A stretch of 60,205 nucleotides of DNA from contig PWEJ01000066.1 in NCBI GenBank assembly GCA_003553485.1, positions 1 to 60,205 on the forward strand, given 5' to 3'. This DNA is from Halanaerobiaceae bacterium. GTDB taxonomy: Bacteria; Bacillota; Halanaerobiia; Halanaerobiales; Halarsenatibacteraceae. Made by a program: the position numbers and the translations under genes. The notes under the pieces were generated by a model that was given only the letters and a program-made list of their open reading frames with translations, was not told where the DNA came from and ran no database searches. Shown here one piece after another: positions 42,728-51,929 of the stretch. The first letter of the stretch is position 1. Each line of letters starts with the position of its first letter.

Positions 42728-42757
42728 TTGCATCTTTTATGGTATGTATGATATTAT
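42728..42757 (+). promoter_or_regulatory. Candidate promoter for the HD-GYP gene
   Basis: TTGCAT (42728-42733), an 18-base spacer and TATTAT (42752-42757) lie about 84 bases before the chosen start. Confidence 0.5.
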
Positions 42758-42840
42758 TGTGTGCATGAAAATTAAATTAGATAATAATGATAAAGAAAAT
42801 ATATTTTAATTTAAGAATAATTTTAAAGGTGGTATTCATC

Positions 42841-43866
42841 TTGCGTCTGGTAAAAGTGGAAGATATTAAGCAAAACATGGAGCTGGCCAAACCTATCTAT
42901 AAAGAGGGGGCAGTACTCTTAACTGCCCAGGACAAAAATCTTTATTCCTATAAAAATAGATTATTGAAGCTCGATATCAATTATGTTTATGTGAAAGATG
43001 AGATTTCTCATGACATCGAGGTCAATGATGTTGTTTCCCAAGAAACTCGAGCTGAAGGACGACAGATAGTGAAAAAATTCTTTGCCGATATAGAAGCTGA
43101 GGCCAAACCCGATTTACAAGAGATAAGTAGTTATGCCTCAAGTCTTATTGATGAGATTTTAACAAATAAAAATATAATAGTAAATATGCTGGATATAAAG
43201 AGCACCGATAATTATACCTTTGCTCATTGTGTTAACGTGGCTGTTCTTTCTATTTTGATTGGGGTCAAGGCAAAATTCAATCGAAAAAAATTAGAAAAGT
43301 TAGCTCTGGGAGCCTTAACTCACGATGTAGGAAAAATTTCTATTCCTGAAGACATACTTTTAAAACCAGACAAGCTAACCATAGAAGAATACGAAATCAT
43401 TAAAAAACACCCTCGCTTAGGCTATGAGCGCTTGAAGAGCTTACCAGAAATGACACCAACCACTCTATCAGTAATTCTTGCTCATCACGAAAATTATAAG
43501 GGTGGAGGTTATCCAAAGGGCATTTCAAAGGAGGAGATTCATTCTTTTCCTAGAATTGTAGCTATAGCCGACGTCTTTGATGCTTTAACCAGCAATCGTG
43601 TCTATCGGGAACCCTGGCCCACAAAAAAGGCTTTAGAATATATTTATGCTGAGAGCAATAAAAAGTTTGACCCGGAATATGTTAAGCTTTTTACTAAATA
43701 TATTCCCCTTTATCCCAATGGCACCGAAGTGGAGTTAAGCACTGGAGAGAAAGCTTTAGTCATCAGGCAAAACAAGAATTTTCCGGCCAGACCTGTAATA
43801 CGAAAATTATCCTCTAAAGAAGAAATAGATCTACTGCAAAATCAAGATATCACCATCGTCACCTAA
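42841..43866 (+). CDS. HD-GYP domain protein (probable cyclic-di-GMP phosphodiesterase)
   Basis: A 341-residue protein. Residues about 1-105 form an N-terminal region seen ahead of many HD-GYP domains (VKVEDIKQNMELAKPIY). The HD-GYP domain follows: HCVNVAVLSILIG, ALTHDVGKISIPEDILLKPDKLT, HPRLGYERLK, LAHHENYKGGGYPKG (the GYP motif), IADVFDALTSNRVYR. Such domains hydrolyse c-di-GMP with a di-iron centre. The start is TTG at 42841 with AAAGGTGG spaced correctly; an ATG 18 codons earlier would add a hydrophobic stretch and lacks a ribosome site. Confidence 0.9.
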   Translation: MRLVKVEDIKQNMELAKPIYKEGAVLLTAQDKNLYSYKNRLLKLDINYVYVKDEISHDIEVNDVVSQETRAEGRQIVKKFFADIEAEAKPDLQEISSYASSLIDEILTNKNIIVNMLDIKSTDNYTFAHCVNVAVLSILIGVKAKFNRKKLEKLALGALTHDVGKISIPEDILLKPDKLTIEEYEIIKKHPRLGYERLKSLPEMTPTTLSVILAHHENYKGGGYPKGISKEEIHSFPRIVAIADVFDALTSNRVYREPWPTKKALEYIYAESNKKFDPEYVKLFTKYIPLYPNGTEVELSTGEKALVIRQNKNFPARPVIRKLSSKEEIDLLQNQDITIVT

Positions 43867-43873
43867 AAAACCC

Positions 43874-43902
43874 TTGACAAGAGGTTAGTTTTATAGTATA
43901 AT
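43874..43902 (+). promoter_or_regulatory. Perfect-consensus sigma-A promoter of rpoD
   Basis: TTGACA (43874-43879), a 17-base spacer and TATAAT (43897-43902) match the consensus at every position. RNA should start near 43909, leaving a leader of about 155 bases. A second TATAAT near 43940 lacks a good -35 box. Confidence 0.88.
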
Positions 43903-44064
43903 TTTCTAATTGTGTCAGGTAATGATGACAATTTTAGAGTATAATTATTCAAACAGAGAGCAGATTTTCTCGGATTAACTCGACGATATTTGCAATTTAA
44001 AGACTAGGATAATGTATAAATAAACTGTTGTGTTTAAATGGCTTTTTCAAGGAGGTGTTATATT

Positions 44065-45168
44065 ATGCTGGAGGAAAAAGTTGAAAGTTTTCAAAGAGAT
44101 CAGGTTAAGGATTTGCTTGATCAGGCCAGCGAAGAGGGAGAAATTACTTTTAGTGAAATCAAGGAATCTCTCGATATAGAGTTGAATGCCGAAGAGATGC
44201 AGGAAATTGTGACAGTTTTTGAAGATATGGATATCGAGGTGAAAAAGGAACAGGGCAAGGCCCTCAAAGATGATGATGACATTGATGAGGATGATATTGA
44301 AGATGAGATAGACTTTGATGTGCCGGCTGATGCTGGTATTGATGATCCTGTAAGGATGTACCTTAAGGAAATGGGAAGAGTTGATCTTTTAACTGCTGAA
44401 GAAGAGGTTGATCTGGCTAAACGCATGGAGGATGGAGATCACGAAGCTCGCCAACATTTAATTGAAGCTAATTTGCGTCTGGTAGTTAGTATTGCAAAGA
44501 AATATATTGGTCAGGGCATGTCCTTTTTAGATTTAATTCAAGAGGGTAATAAGGGTTTAATGAAGGCAGTGGAGAAGTTTGATTACCGCAAGGGGTATAA
44601 GTTCAGCACCTATGCTACCTGGTGGATAAGACAGGCCATAACCAGAGCCTTAGCCGATCAGGCCCGAACCATTAGGATTCCCGTTCATATGGTCGAAACA
44701 ATCAATAAATTAAAGAGAATAAAACGTCGACTGCATAAAGAGCTTGACCGGGACCCAACAGCTGAAGAAATCAGTGAAGAAATGGATCTTTCTCCTGAAA
44801 AAGTTGAAGAAATAATGGAGATCGCTCAAAACCAACAGCCTGTATCACTTGACTCTCCTATTGGAGAAGAGGAAGATAGCAATTTAGGTGATTTTATTGC
44901 TGATGATGAAACACCTGATCCCGATACAGCTGCTTCAATAAAGTTATTAAAAGACGAATTAGATGAGGTATTAGATAGCCTCACCGACCGAGAAAAAAGA
45001 GTCCTAGAATTAAGATTCGGCATCGAAGATGGGCGGCCCCGAACTTTAGAAGAAGTTGGAAGGGAATTTGGAGTAACGAGAGAGAGAATCAGACAAATTC
45101 AAGCTAAAGCAATGCGGAAGTTGCGCCATCCAACCAGAATTAAAAAACTAAAAGGATATCTTAATTAA
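44065..45168 (+). CDS. rpoD: RNA polymerase sigma factor RpoD (sigma-A)
   Basis: A 367-residue primary sigma factor. Region 1.1-like residues 1-60 are followed by an acidic linker, region 1.2 ([22 protein letters not shown]), region 2 ([41 protein letters not shown], then [35 protein letters not shown] for -10 recognition), region 3 and region 4.2 ([30 protein letters not shown] for -35 recognition). The ATG at 44065 is chosen because AAGGAGGTG precedes it. The gene lacks its usual dnaG neighbour here. Confidence 0.97.
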   Translation: MLEEKVESFQRDQVKDLLDQASEEGEITFSEIKESLDIELNAEEMQEIVTVFEDMDIEVKKEQGKALKDDDDIDEDDIEDEIDFDVPADAGIDDPVRMYLKEMGRVDLLTAEEEVDLAKRMEDGDHEARQHLIEANLRLVVSIAKKYIGQGMSFLDLIQEGNKGLMKAVEKFDYRKGYKFSTYATWWIRQAITRALADQARTIRIPVHMVETINKLKRIKRRLHKELDRDPTAEEISEEMDLSPEKVEEIMEIAQNQQPVSLDSPIGEEEDSNLGDFIADDETPDPDTAASIKLLKDELDEVLDSLTDREKRVLELRFGIEDGRPRTLEEVGREFGVTRERIRQIQAKAMRKLRHPTRIKKLKGYLN

Positions 45169-45177
45169 AAATATTAA

Positions 45178-45200
45178 GCCCCCTTACGGGGGCTTTTTTT
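45178..45200 (+). terminator. Terminator of rpoD
   Basis: GCCCCC (45178-45183) and GGGGGC (45188-45193) around TTAC are followed by seven T residues. Confidence 0.92.
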
Positions 45201-45219
45201 ATAGCAGTAATTGCAAAAT

Positions 45220-45609
45220 TTATTCAGCTAATTTTTCCTGATACTGGGAGGGGCACTGCATTAAAACCTTATTGGCCTGAAAAGAATTATTATCTTTTCT
45301 GCCCTCTACTATCAGCTCTTCCTGCTGAGTAAATTCTTCAGGTTTTTCTCCCTCATAATTAACTGTGAGATAATTCTCCTCAGCAGTATCAATTATATCA
45401 AAAGTCAATATCTCTCCCTCTCTTGTAATACTATCTGAAACAAGATATCCGGCAACCCTGATGTTCTCAGAGCTAGAAAAGTCTTCCTGTAAAACTTCTT
45501 CTACTGTATAATAATAGGGAGAAGTATCACCAAGATTATTTAACAGCAACCCACCTGAAATCAAAATAATAACTGCCAGGGTGAAGATTAATAGATTTTT
45601 AGCCGACAT
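45220..45609 (-). CDS. ccmE: CcmE-like heme chaperone with Cys instead of His (CxxxY variant)
   Basis: A 129-residue protein with one N-terminal membrane anchor (about 5-24) and an OB-fold domain: YYYTVEEVLQ, IRVAGYLVSDSITREGEILTFDIID, LTVNYEGEKPEEFTQQEELIVEGR, FQANKVLMQCPSQYQEK. In classical CcmE a histidine of HxxxY binds heme covalently; here the motif is CPSQY, the CxxxY form known from some archaea and sulfate reducers. It delivers heme to apocytochrome c outside the membrane. No other ccm gene is adjacent. Together with the heme operon it implies c-type cytochromes. Confidence 0.8.
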   Translation of the reverse strand: MSAKNLLIFTLAVIILISGGLLLNNLGDTSPYYYTVEEVLQEDFSSSENIRVAGYLVSDSITREGEILTFDIIDTAEENYLTVNYEGEKPEEFTQQEELIVEGRKDNNSFQANKVLMQCPSQYQEKLAE

Positions 45610-45720
45610 TTGATCCCTCCTAACTTCATTAAGGTACTGTTAAATAATATATTCTATAAAATTGGTTATAAATCCTCCTTTCTAGTGAATTAAATAACAT
45701 TACCTAAAAGAAAGATAAAA

Positions 45721-48180
45721 TTATTTTTGATATGCTGGCTCAATATCTACTTTTCTTAAGCGAGTTGAATTTAAAACAACATTTATGGAGCTAGAGAACA
45801 TAGCAATTGCACCAATTATAGGATGGATTAAACCAAAGAAAGCTGCTGGTATTGCCACGCCATTATAAAACCAGGCCCAGAAATAATTCTGTTTAATTTT
45901 CTTAAAGGTCTCCCGGGAGAGATTAACAGCAGAAATTACTGAGCTCAAATCTCCCCTCACCAGTGTTATATCAGCTGCTTCTATAGCAATATCAGTTCCG
46001 GTACCAATAGCTATCCCAACATTTGCCTGCTTTAAAGCTGGTGCATCATTAATACCATCACCTACCATACCAACTACTTCATATTGGCTTTGCAATTCTT
46101 TAATTTTATCTACCTTTCCATCGGGAAGCACTTCTGCTAAAACCTGACTTATTCCTACTTTTTCAGCTATAGCTTTAGCTGTTCTATTATTATCTCCTGT
46201 TATCATGGCAGTTTTTATTCCCATTTTTTCAAGTTCTGCTATGGCCTTTGCTGAATCTTCTTTGAGTGTATCAGCAACAGCTACAATCCCGGCTGCTTCT
46301 CCATTGATGGCTACCAGCATGGCCGTTTTGCCCTCTTTTTCAAGTTTTTCCAGTTTACTCTGTAGCGGAGAATATTCAATGTTATTTTCTGTCATTAATT
46401 TTCTGTTACCAACCAGAACTTTCTCATCATCAATTATTCCTTCAACCCCTTTGCCGGTGATAGAAGTAAATTCTTTTACCTCTTTTAGTGTAATTTCTTT
46501 TTCTCCCGCATAATTTACTATAGCTGCACCCAGCGGGTGTTCAGAAGCTTCTTCTAAACTGGCACTGTAAAAAAGCAGATCTTCTTCGGAAAAGTTTGCG
46601 GTGGGAATTAGATCAGTAACTTCCGGCTTACCCTTGGTTATTGTACCGGTTTTATCAAAGGCAATGATATCTATATCCTTAAGGGTCTGAATAGCTTCGC
46701 CCTTTCTGATCAGCACACCCTTTTCAGCTCCTTTACCGCTGCCCACCATGATGGCAGTAGGTGTTGCCAGCCCTAAAGCGCAGGGACAAGAAATTACCAG
46801 AACAGCAATGGTGGCTAGAATTGCTAAAGATACCTGGGGTAGATCTATTACACTCCAGGGAAAGTTAAAGTACTCTACGATGGAGATAAAAAAGTCAGGG
46901 AAAAGCATCCACATCACAAAGGCCGATATGGCAATTACAATAACTACCGGCACAAAAAACCCGGTTACTTTATCGGCAAAGGCTTGAATGGGCACTTTAG
47001 AGCTTTGAGCTTCTTCCACCATCTTAATAACCTGAGAAAGAAAGGTATCCTGACCAACTCTGGTTGTTTTTATTTGTAGGCGGCCCTGCTTATTAATAGT
47101 TGAGCCAATAACTTCATCTCCCTCTTTCCTCTCAACAGGTATAGATTCTCCAGTGGCCATGGATTCATCTACGGTACTATTGCCAGAGATCACTATCCCA
47201 TCAGTTGGTATTTTTTCGCCTGGCTTAACAACAACCACATCTCCAACCTGTACTTCCTCAATGGGGACTTCTTGAGGTTCTCCATCAATAATTACTCTAG
47301 CAGTCTGGGCTTCTAATTCCAGCAACCTTTTAATTGCCTGGGAAGCTCTTCCCTTTGCTTTGGTCTCTAAATATTTACCAATGAGATGGAAGGCCATAAT
47401 TGAAGCTGCCATTTCCACAAAGGAAGTTATCGGCCAGATTAGCCCTAAAAAAGATAACAGATAAGGTATGGCCGACCCCATTGTAACCAGAGTATCCATA
47501 TTAGGGCTTAGATTTTTTAAGGATTGCCAGGTTGCTTGATGAGTTTCCCTGCCCGCAATAAAGATAGGGGGAAATCCTAAAATTAACATCAGGTGAAAAT
47601 AATAAGGTATTTCCATAACAAACATATTGATCATCATTAAGACCATTATGGGGGCTGCAAAACCAATGCCAAAAAGCATGCGGCGAAAAGCTTTTGAAAC
47701 CTTTTCTTCCTCCCAATCCTCTCTATCAGCTTTAGAATCATCGAAACGTTCAATGTCATATCCTGTTTGTTCTATAAGCTCTTTAATTTCCCTGGAACGA
47801 ATTACGGCTGGATCATATTTGATCAGCCCGGTCTCACTGGCAAAATTTATCTGCGCTTCTTCAACCCCCTCCAGTGTGTTTAAATTTTTCTCAATCTCCT
47901 GCACACAGGAAGAACAGGTCATTCCTCCAATGCGGTATTTTACAGTAGCAAAATCCTTTTCCGGCAAAACAGCTTCATAACCAGCATTATCTATGGTCTC
48001 TTTTAGGGCCTGAGGAGAAGTCAAATCCGGGTCATATTCCACATAAGCTTTTTCCGCAGCAAAATTGACAGTAGCCTGGGTAACACCTTTGGTATTATTA
48101 AGAGCTTTTTCCACAGTCTGAGAACAATTTGTGCAGGTCATTCCTCTTACTTTAATTGTCAATTTATCTAAATTTGCCAT
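45721..48180 (-). CDS. copA: Copper-exporting P1B-type ATPase
   Basis: An 819-residue pump with two N-terminal heavy-metal domains (GMTCTNC at Cys16/Cys19 and GMTCSSC at Cys89/Cys92), eight membrane helices, the actuator motif ATGESIPVE, the intramembrane copper site [13 protein letters not shown], the phosphorylation site [16 protein letters not shown] and [10 protein letters not shown]. It exports Cu(I). The ATG at 48180 follows GGAGGG; the longer in-frame start five codons upstream precedes that site. Its promoter carries a CsoR-like operator. No copZ or csoR gene is adjacent. Confidence 0.96.
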   Translation of the reverse strand: MANLDKLTIKVRGMTCTNCSQTVEKALNNTKGVTQATVNFAAEKAYVEYDPDLTSPQALKETIDNAGYEAVLPEKDFATVKYRIGGMTCSSCVQEIEKNLNTLEGVEEAQINFASETGLIKYDPAVIRSREIKELIEQTGYDIERFDDSKADREDWEEEKVSKAFRRMLFGIGFAAPIMVLMMINMFVMEIPYYFHLMLILGFPPIFIAGRETHQATWQSLKNLSPNMDTLVTMGSAIPYLLSFLGLIWPITSFVEMAASIMAFHLIGKYLETKAKGRASQAIKRLLELEAQTARVIIDGEPQEVPIEEVQVGDVVVVKPGEKIPTDGIVISGNSTVDESMATGESIPVERKEGDEVIGSTINKQGRLQIKTTRVGQDTFLSQVIKMVEEAQSSKVPIQAFADKVTGFFVPVVIVIAISAFVMWMLFPDFFISIVEYFNFPWSVIDLPQVSLAILATIAVLVISCPCALGLATPTAIMVGSGKGAEKGVLIRKGEAIQTLKDIDIIAFDKTGTITKGKPEVTDLIPTANFSEEDLLFYSASLEEASEHPLGAAIVNYAGEKEITLKEVKEFTSITGKGVEGIIDDEKVLVGNRKLMTENNIEYSPLQSKLEKLEKEGKTAMLVAINGEAAGIVAVADTLKEDSAKAIAELEKMGIKTAMITGDNNRTAKAIAEKVGISQVLAEVLPDGKVDKIKELQSQYEVVGMVGDGINDAPALKQANVGIAIGTGTDIAIEAADITLVRGDLSSVISAVNLSRETFKKIKQNYFWAWFYNGVAIPAAFFGLIHPIIGAIAMFSSSINVVLNSTRLRKVDIEPAYQK

Positions 48181-48218
48181 TATAAATCCCTCCAAAATAT
48201 TTCATTATCGTAATACAT

Positions 48219-48235
48219 ATACCCCTGTTGGGTAT
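48219..48235. promoter_or_regulatory. CsoR-like copper operator upstream of copA
   Basis: ATACCC (48219-48224), five bases and GGGTAT (48230-48235) form a perfect inverted repeat, like the TACCC...GGGTA sites bound by CsoR repressors. It starts immediately downstream of the -10 box, where bound repressor would block initiation. Confidence 0.65.
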
Positions 48236-48236
48236 A

Positions 48237-48265
48237 ATGATAATATACTGAATCAAACTTGTCAA
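48237..48265 (-). promoter_or_regulatory. Promoter of copA
   Basis: On the minus strand TTGACA (48260-48265), a 17-base spacer and TATCAT (48237-48242). Confidence 0.8.
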
Positions 48266-48269
48266 GTTT

Positions 48270-48304
48270 ATATATAAAAATAAACCACCCCCGGATGAGG
48301 GTGG
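48270..48304 (-). terminator. Terminator of the nitroreductase gene
   Basis: CCACCC (48285-48290) pairs with GGGTGG (48299-48304). On the minus strand the stem is followed by TTTATTTTTATATA. Confidence 0.65.
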
Positions 48305-48329
48305 ATCAAGATAGCAGATTATTTTAGTG

Positions 48330-48911
48330 CTATTCCTTCCAGACCACAAATTCTTCCAGAGATCTTCTGGGAGCAGGATCAGGCTGTTCCACTGCATGAC
48401 CAATAGCCAGGGCAGACATCAATTTGCCTTCAACTTCAATAATTTCATTGATTTCATCTTCAGCCAGCAAAACCTCTCTTATCCATAAAGTTCCCAGCCC
48501 CTTAGACGTTGCTGCTATCAGCAAATTTTCAATGGCAGCCCCTATCGACATAATATCACTGGCTTCATCTGTTCTTTGAGGAGCATCACCGGTCGATGAT
48601 TCTGAGTTAAATTGATAAACTAAAATAATAGCTGGCGACTGCCTCATGCTGCGAACATTCTCTAAACAACTACCAATGGCTACTTCTTCCTGCTTTAATT
48701 TGGTGGCTTTAGTATGTAATGTTTCAATCACATCATCTTTAGTGCTTCCTTCTAAAACCACAAATTTCCAGGGCTGACTGTTTGCTCTTGAAGGAGCACA
48801 GCCAGCAAGCTTTAATAATTCTTCTAATAAAGGTCTGCTTATTGGTTCTGGTTTGAATTTGCGAATACTGCGTCTACTTTCAATTGCAGTAACAGCATCA
48901 AGATCTTCCAT
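48330..48911 (-). CDS. Nitroreductase family protein
   Basis: A 193-residue FMN-dependent oxidoreductase of the nitroreductase fold. Motifs: IESRRSIRKFKPEPISR (FMN phosphate arginines), CAPSRANSQPWKFVVL, SIGAAIENLLIAATSKGLGTLWI and ALAIGHAVEQPDP. The physiological substrate is unknown; relatives reduce quinones, nitro compounds or flavin-linked thiols. AGGAG precedes the ATG. It lies upstream of copA on the same strand, separated by a terminator and a new promoter, so it is not part of the copper unit. Confidence 0.9.
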   Translation of the reverse strand: MEDLDAVTAIESRRSIRKFKPEPISRPLLEELLKLAGCAPSRANSQPWKFVVLEGSTKDDVIETLHTKATKLKQEEVAIGSCLENVRSMRQSPAIILVYQFNSESSTGDAPQRTDEASDIMSIGAAIENLLIAATSKGLGTLWIREVLLAEDEINEIIEVEGKLMSALAIGHAVEQPDPAPRRSLEEFVVWKE

Positions 48912-49050
48912 TTTATCAACTCCTATTATGTTAATTCGTTCTAGCTAAAAACTTTTTAAATAAAGAAATTTTATTTTTTATTGTCACACCTATATTATCC
49001 CATATTATATAATTAAACATCAATAGCATTAATCCCTTTTTTTCTACAAT

Positions 49051-50136
49051 TTAATTTGGCCAGCCAAGAAACCAGAGCAGAAAAAGTATCAACATTAAAA
49101 TGTTCAAAATAAACATTCTTGTTTGCATTAAATCATCATGCAGAATATTATATAAGTCAGTTATCTTTGCCAGCCTCTTTTCCAGCAAATTCTTCCAACG
49201 ATCAATTTCAAAAACATTGCTGGCCTGATAATACAATTGAGCCAGATGCCATTTGCCAAAAAATTTCTCAAACTGGTCAATTAAATATATAATTTTTTCT
49301 ATCTCAATTTTTAATTCAGTTATCTCTTTTATCTGAGATTTCAAACCTGGTATATGCATTAACAATTTATTTTTTAAAGTCAATCTCGATTGAGCTAAAT
49401 AATCAGAAAGATATTTATCCAGATATATATCGTAAATCTGCAATTTTAAAAAATGGATATTAGCAAGTTCAGCAATGTAAAGTTTAGCCGGAGCAACATT
49501 CTCCTGAGCTATAAAGAGACCAGCATTCCAATGAAGGATACTACTTTCTGTGTTGTGATAACTTAAGGCTCTGGCAAAAATCTTTTTTAATTGCTGCTCA
49601 CTAAATTCTTCTTGGGAAAAGGAACCCATTAATAATGAGGCTAACTTCTGCTGATTAGCCTCTATAAAATCATCGATTTCCGCGCTCCCTACTTCAGATA
49701 GACAATAAATAGGGTAAAAGGTGCTCCTATCTCCCTGGTAAAATTCTTCCTGGCTGGGACTCTTACTTAAATGTTCTTTGAGATCATTAACTACTGGAAG
49801 GCTTATCTCCTGGGCAATTTTTTCTAAATCAGTTTGAGCAATTTTCTCTTCCAGGTCGGCAAAGTTAACAGAATTAAATTCCAATACTATATCCAGCGAA
49901 AGAGCTCCCAGGGGATATATCTTACCAATAATTCTGCTGACCATCGACATATCAGAAGCTATCTTGAAAACAAAGGGATGGGGATATTTAATAAAATCAG
50001 GAACCTCCCTGGTCTGAGGAGGAATATATTTGCCCTGTTGTTGGTGAGAAAGGGATGTTAAAGCTTGCTTTATTTTTTTATTGCTATACTGGCCACCTAA
50101 ATCATAAAACTCAAAGAGATGTATTTGGACCCGCAC
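49051..50136 (-). CDS. Unknown protein resembling RMD1/YagE (DUF155), C-terminal membrane anchor
   Basis: A 361-residue protein. Its middle part (PHPFVFKIASDMSMVSRIIG near residue 50, HNTESSILHWNAGLFIAQE near 195) and its end (WKNLLEKRLAKITDLYNILHDDLMQTRMFILNILMLILFLLWFLGW) follow the layout of the RMD1/DUF155 family, whose members have a soluble domain, a coiled coil and C-terminal membrane helices. The resemblance is by eye and only moderate. Role unknown; RMD1 relatives are linked to mitochondrial translation and microtubules in eukaryotes. The start is GTG at 50136 after AAAGGAGG. Confidence 0.5.
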   Translation of the reverse strand: MRVQIHLFEFYDLGGQYSNKKIKQALTSLSHQQQGKYIPPQTREVPDFIKYPHPFVFKIASDMSMVSRIIGKIYPLGALSLDIVLEFNSVNFADLEEKIAQTDLEKIAQEISLPVVNDLKEHLSKSPSQEEFYQGDRSTFYPIYCLSEVGSAEIDDFIEANQQKLASLLMGSFSQEEFSEQQLKKIFARALSYHNTESSILHWNAGLFIAQENVAPAKLYIAELANIHFLKLQIYDIYLDKYLSDYLAQSRLTLKNKLLMHIPGLKSQIKEITELKIEIEKIIYLIDQFEKFFGKWHLAQLYYQASNVFEIDRWKNLLEKRLAKITDLYNILHDDLMQTRMFILNILMLILFLLWFLGWPN

Positions 50137-50214
50137 TCTTTGCCTCCTTTAATTTAATTTGGATATAAGATATCTATCCTATCTTCTGTAACTAAGTTGG
50201 GTATAGAAGAAAAA

Positions 50215-50442
50215 TCAGCTGTATCTATCTTTGCAATGGTCTAATACTCGCTGTTTTATCTTATAATCTGATAGGTTGTCAGATCCCTTGAAAGTAACAT
50301 CATCTTTAAGTCTGCCCAGCTCATATTTTACATGGTATCTAATGAGTTTATTAGTCTGGTGATTATTCTCAATAGAAAGCAAATGCTCTTCATCTTTCTC
50401 TATTGAGATAATTTTTATATCATTTAATTCAAATGAGCTCAT
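50215..50442 (-). CDS. Small hypothetical protein (75 aa)
   Basis: A 75-residue polar protein, rich in Asp, Glu, Lys and Asn, without membrane segments or known motifs. A good AGGAGG lies 7 bases before the ATG at 50442, which argues that it is real. It may be cotranscribed with the RMD1-like gene 78 bases downstream. No family recognised. Confidence 0.5.
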   Translation of the reverse strand: MSSFELNDIKIISIEKDEEHLLSIENNHQTNKLIRYHVKYELGRLKDDVTFKGSDNLSDYKIKQRVLDHCKDRYS

Positions 50443-50612
50443 CAGCACCCCTCCTGTTGAAATAATCTCAGGTGATTATTTGACTGTACCCAGATTTTTT
50501 GCCAAGACCTTATCTTTATAGTATAATTGATGATACTAAAAGTAAAATAAAGGTTTAAGCTTTATAATTTTTAAAATCACTACCCAGTTTTAATATAAGG
50601 ATGATAATCAAT

Positions 50613-51902
50613 ATGAAGAGCTTACAATCTCTCTTAACTGATATCAAAACTTCCTGGCAAAAAATATTGGCTATCAACTGGAAGTTATTCTTTAAAAGAG
50701 TATATCAAAAATCCCGGGAAAATGATATCTTCATTCATGCCATGGGGCTTGTTTATATTACAACCCTCTCAATTGTGCCCTTTCTAATCTTTGCTTTTTA
50801 TATAATGAACCTCTTTAATTTTTTTGGTAGAATTGATGATGTTATTGAGCAGGTGCGAGAGATAATATTAGCCAATCTGGCCACAGGCACCGGTGATACC
50901 CTGTTAGAATATTTAGAGGTTTATATTATCAATGTTGATATTGAACAATTGGGAGTTATTAGTTTTATCTCTTTAGTTGCTATAATAATTTTCATGCTGG
51001 CTCGAATTGAGCTTACTTTTAATGAAATTTGGGCTGTGAGAGAACACCGTGATATATTCAAACGCTTCGTTGCCTTTTGGACATTTATTACCCTGGGCAC
51101 TTTTGTTATCGCTTTAATTTTAAGTTTAGGGTTTGCTCTGCTAGAAACTTACCTGGATTTTGGAGCGCCTGAAGCGCGTTTTGGCCAGAGCGGCCTTTTT
51201 AGTTGGATGATCTTTAGTTTAAACTTTCTCATTTTTATTATAGCATATTATTATATTCCTAACACCGATGTTGATCCCCTGGCTGCAGTTTTTGCTGGTT
51301 TTATCAGCGGAGGACTCTTTTTGCTCTCACGAGAAATTTATGCCATCTATACCAGAAGCATAGTACTCTATGGCCAGATATATGGTTCTCTCTCTATTAT
51401 TCCTATTTTTTTAGTCTGGCTTTATGTTATCTGGGTCATAGTCCTTTTAGGAGCCGTTATCTCCTATGTCTTCCATCATCGAGAGAGTCTTTCCTATCTT
51501 ATTGAAGATGGCAAACTCAATAATAGTCTTCAGGATCTTCTTCCTGCTGCTATTCTTATTATTCTTTATAAAAATTATCTCAATGCTGAGAATAAAGGCA
51601 TTACCTTTAAAGAGCTTCTGCAGCGGATTCATTTACCTGGAGAAACTATAAATAAAAGTTTAAATAAATTAAAGGAAAAAAACTTAATCACTGAAAACAA
51701 AGAAAAAAAATACATCCTCCTCACTGACATTGCGGATTGGCCTCTGTGGTCAATATTCCAGTCGACTGTATCCATGGAAGAGATCGATATCAATAACATC
51801 TTCAATGATGAAGAGATGAAAGCTGTCTTCCATCAGTATCGTGAGGGAATGAAAAAATCTTTACAAGAAAAAACTTTAAAAGAGATAGTAAAAAATCAGT
51901 AA
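50613..51902 (+). CDS. YihY/BrkB family membrane protein with C-terminal winged helix
   Basis: A 429-residue protein. Residues about 20-300 hold six membrane helices in the YihY/UPF0761 pattern (FIHAMGLVYITTLSIVPFLIFAF, RIELTFNEIWAVREHRDIFKRF, YYYIPNTDVDPLAAVFAGFISGGLF, YGSLSIIPIFLVWLYVIWVIVLLGAVISYVF). The C-terminal about 120 residues resemble a winged helix (FKELLQRIHLPGETINKSLNKLKEKNLI). The family was once called RNase BN in error; its function is unsettled. The ATG at 50613 is used because AAGG lies directly against the earlier ATG at 50601. Confidence 0.88.
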   Translation: MKSLQSLLTDIKTSWQKILAINWKLFFKRVYQKSRENDIFIHAMGLVYITTLSIVPFLIFAFYIMNLFNFFGRIDDVIEQVREIILANLATGTGDTLLEYLEVYIINVDIEQLGVISFISLVAIIIFMLARIELTFNEIWAVREHRDIFKRFVAFWTFITLGTFVIALILSLGFALLETYLDFGAPEARFGQSGLFSWMIFSLNFLIFIIAYYYIPNTDVDPLAAVFAGFISGGLFLLSREIYAIYTRSIVLYGQIYGSLSIIPIFLVWLYVIWVIVLLGAVISYVFHHRESLSYLIEDGKLNNSLQDLLPAAILIILYKNYLNAENKGITFKELLQRIHLPGETINKSLNKLKEKNLITENKEKKYILLTDIADWPLWSIFQSTVSMEEIDINNIFNDEEMKAVFHQYREGMKKSLQEKTLKEIVKNQ

Positions 51903-51929
51903 AGAAAATAAAGGGCTATCTCTAACTTA

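Noticed and set aside
44121-45023. Long serine-rich minus-strand frames opposite rpoD
   Set aside because: They are antisense shadows of acidic rpoD codons (GAT/GAA), with no ribosome site or family resemblance.
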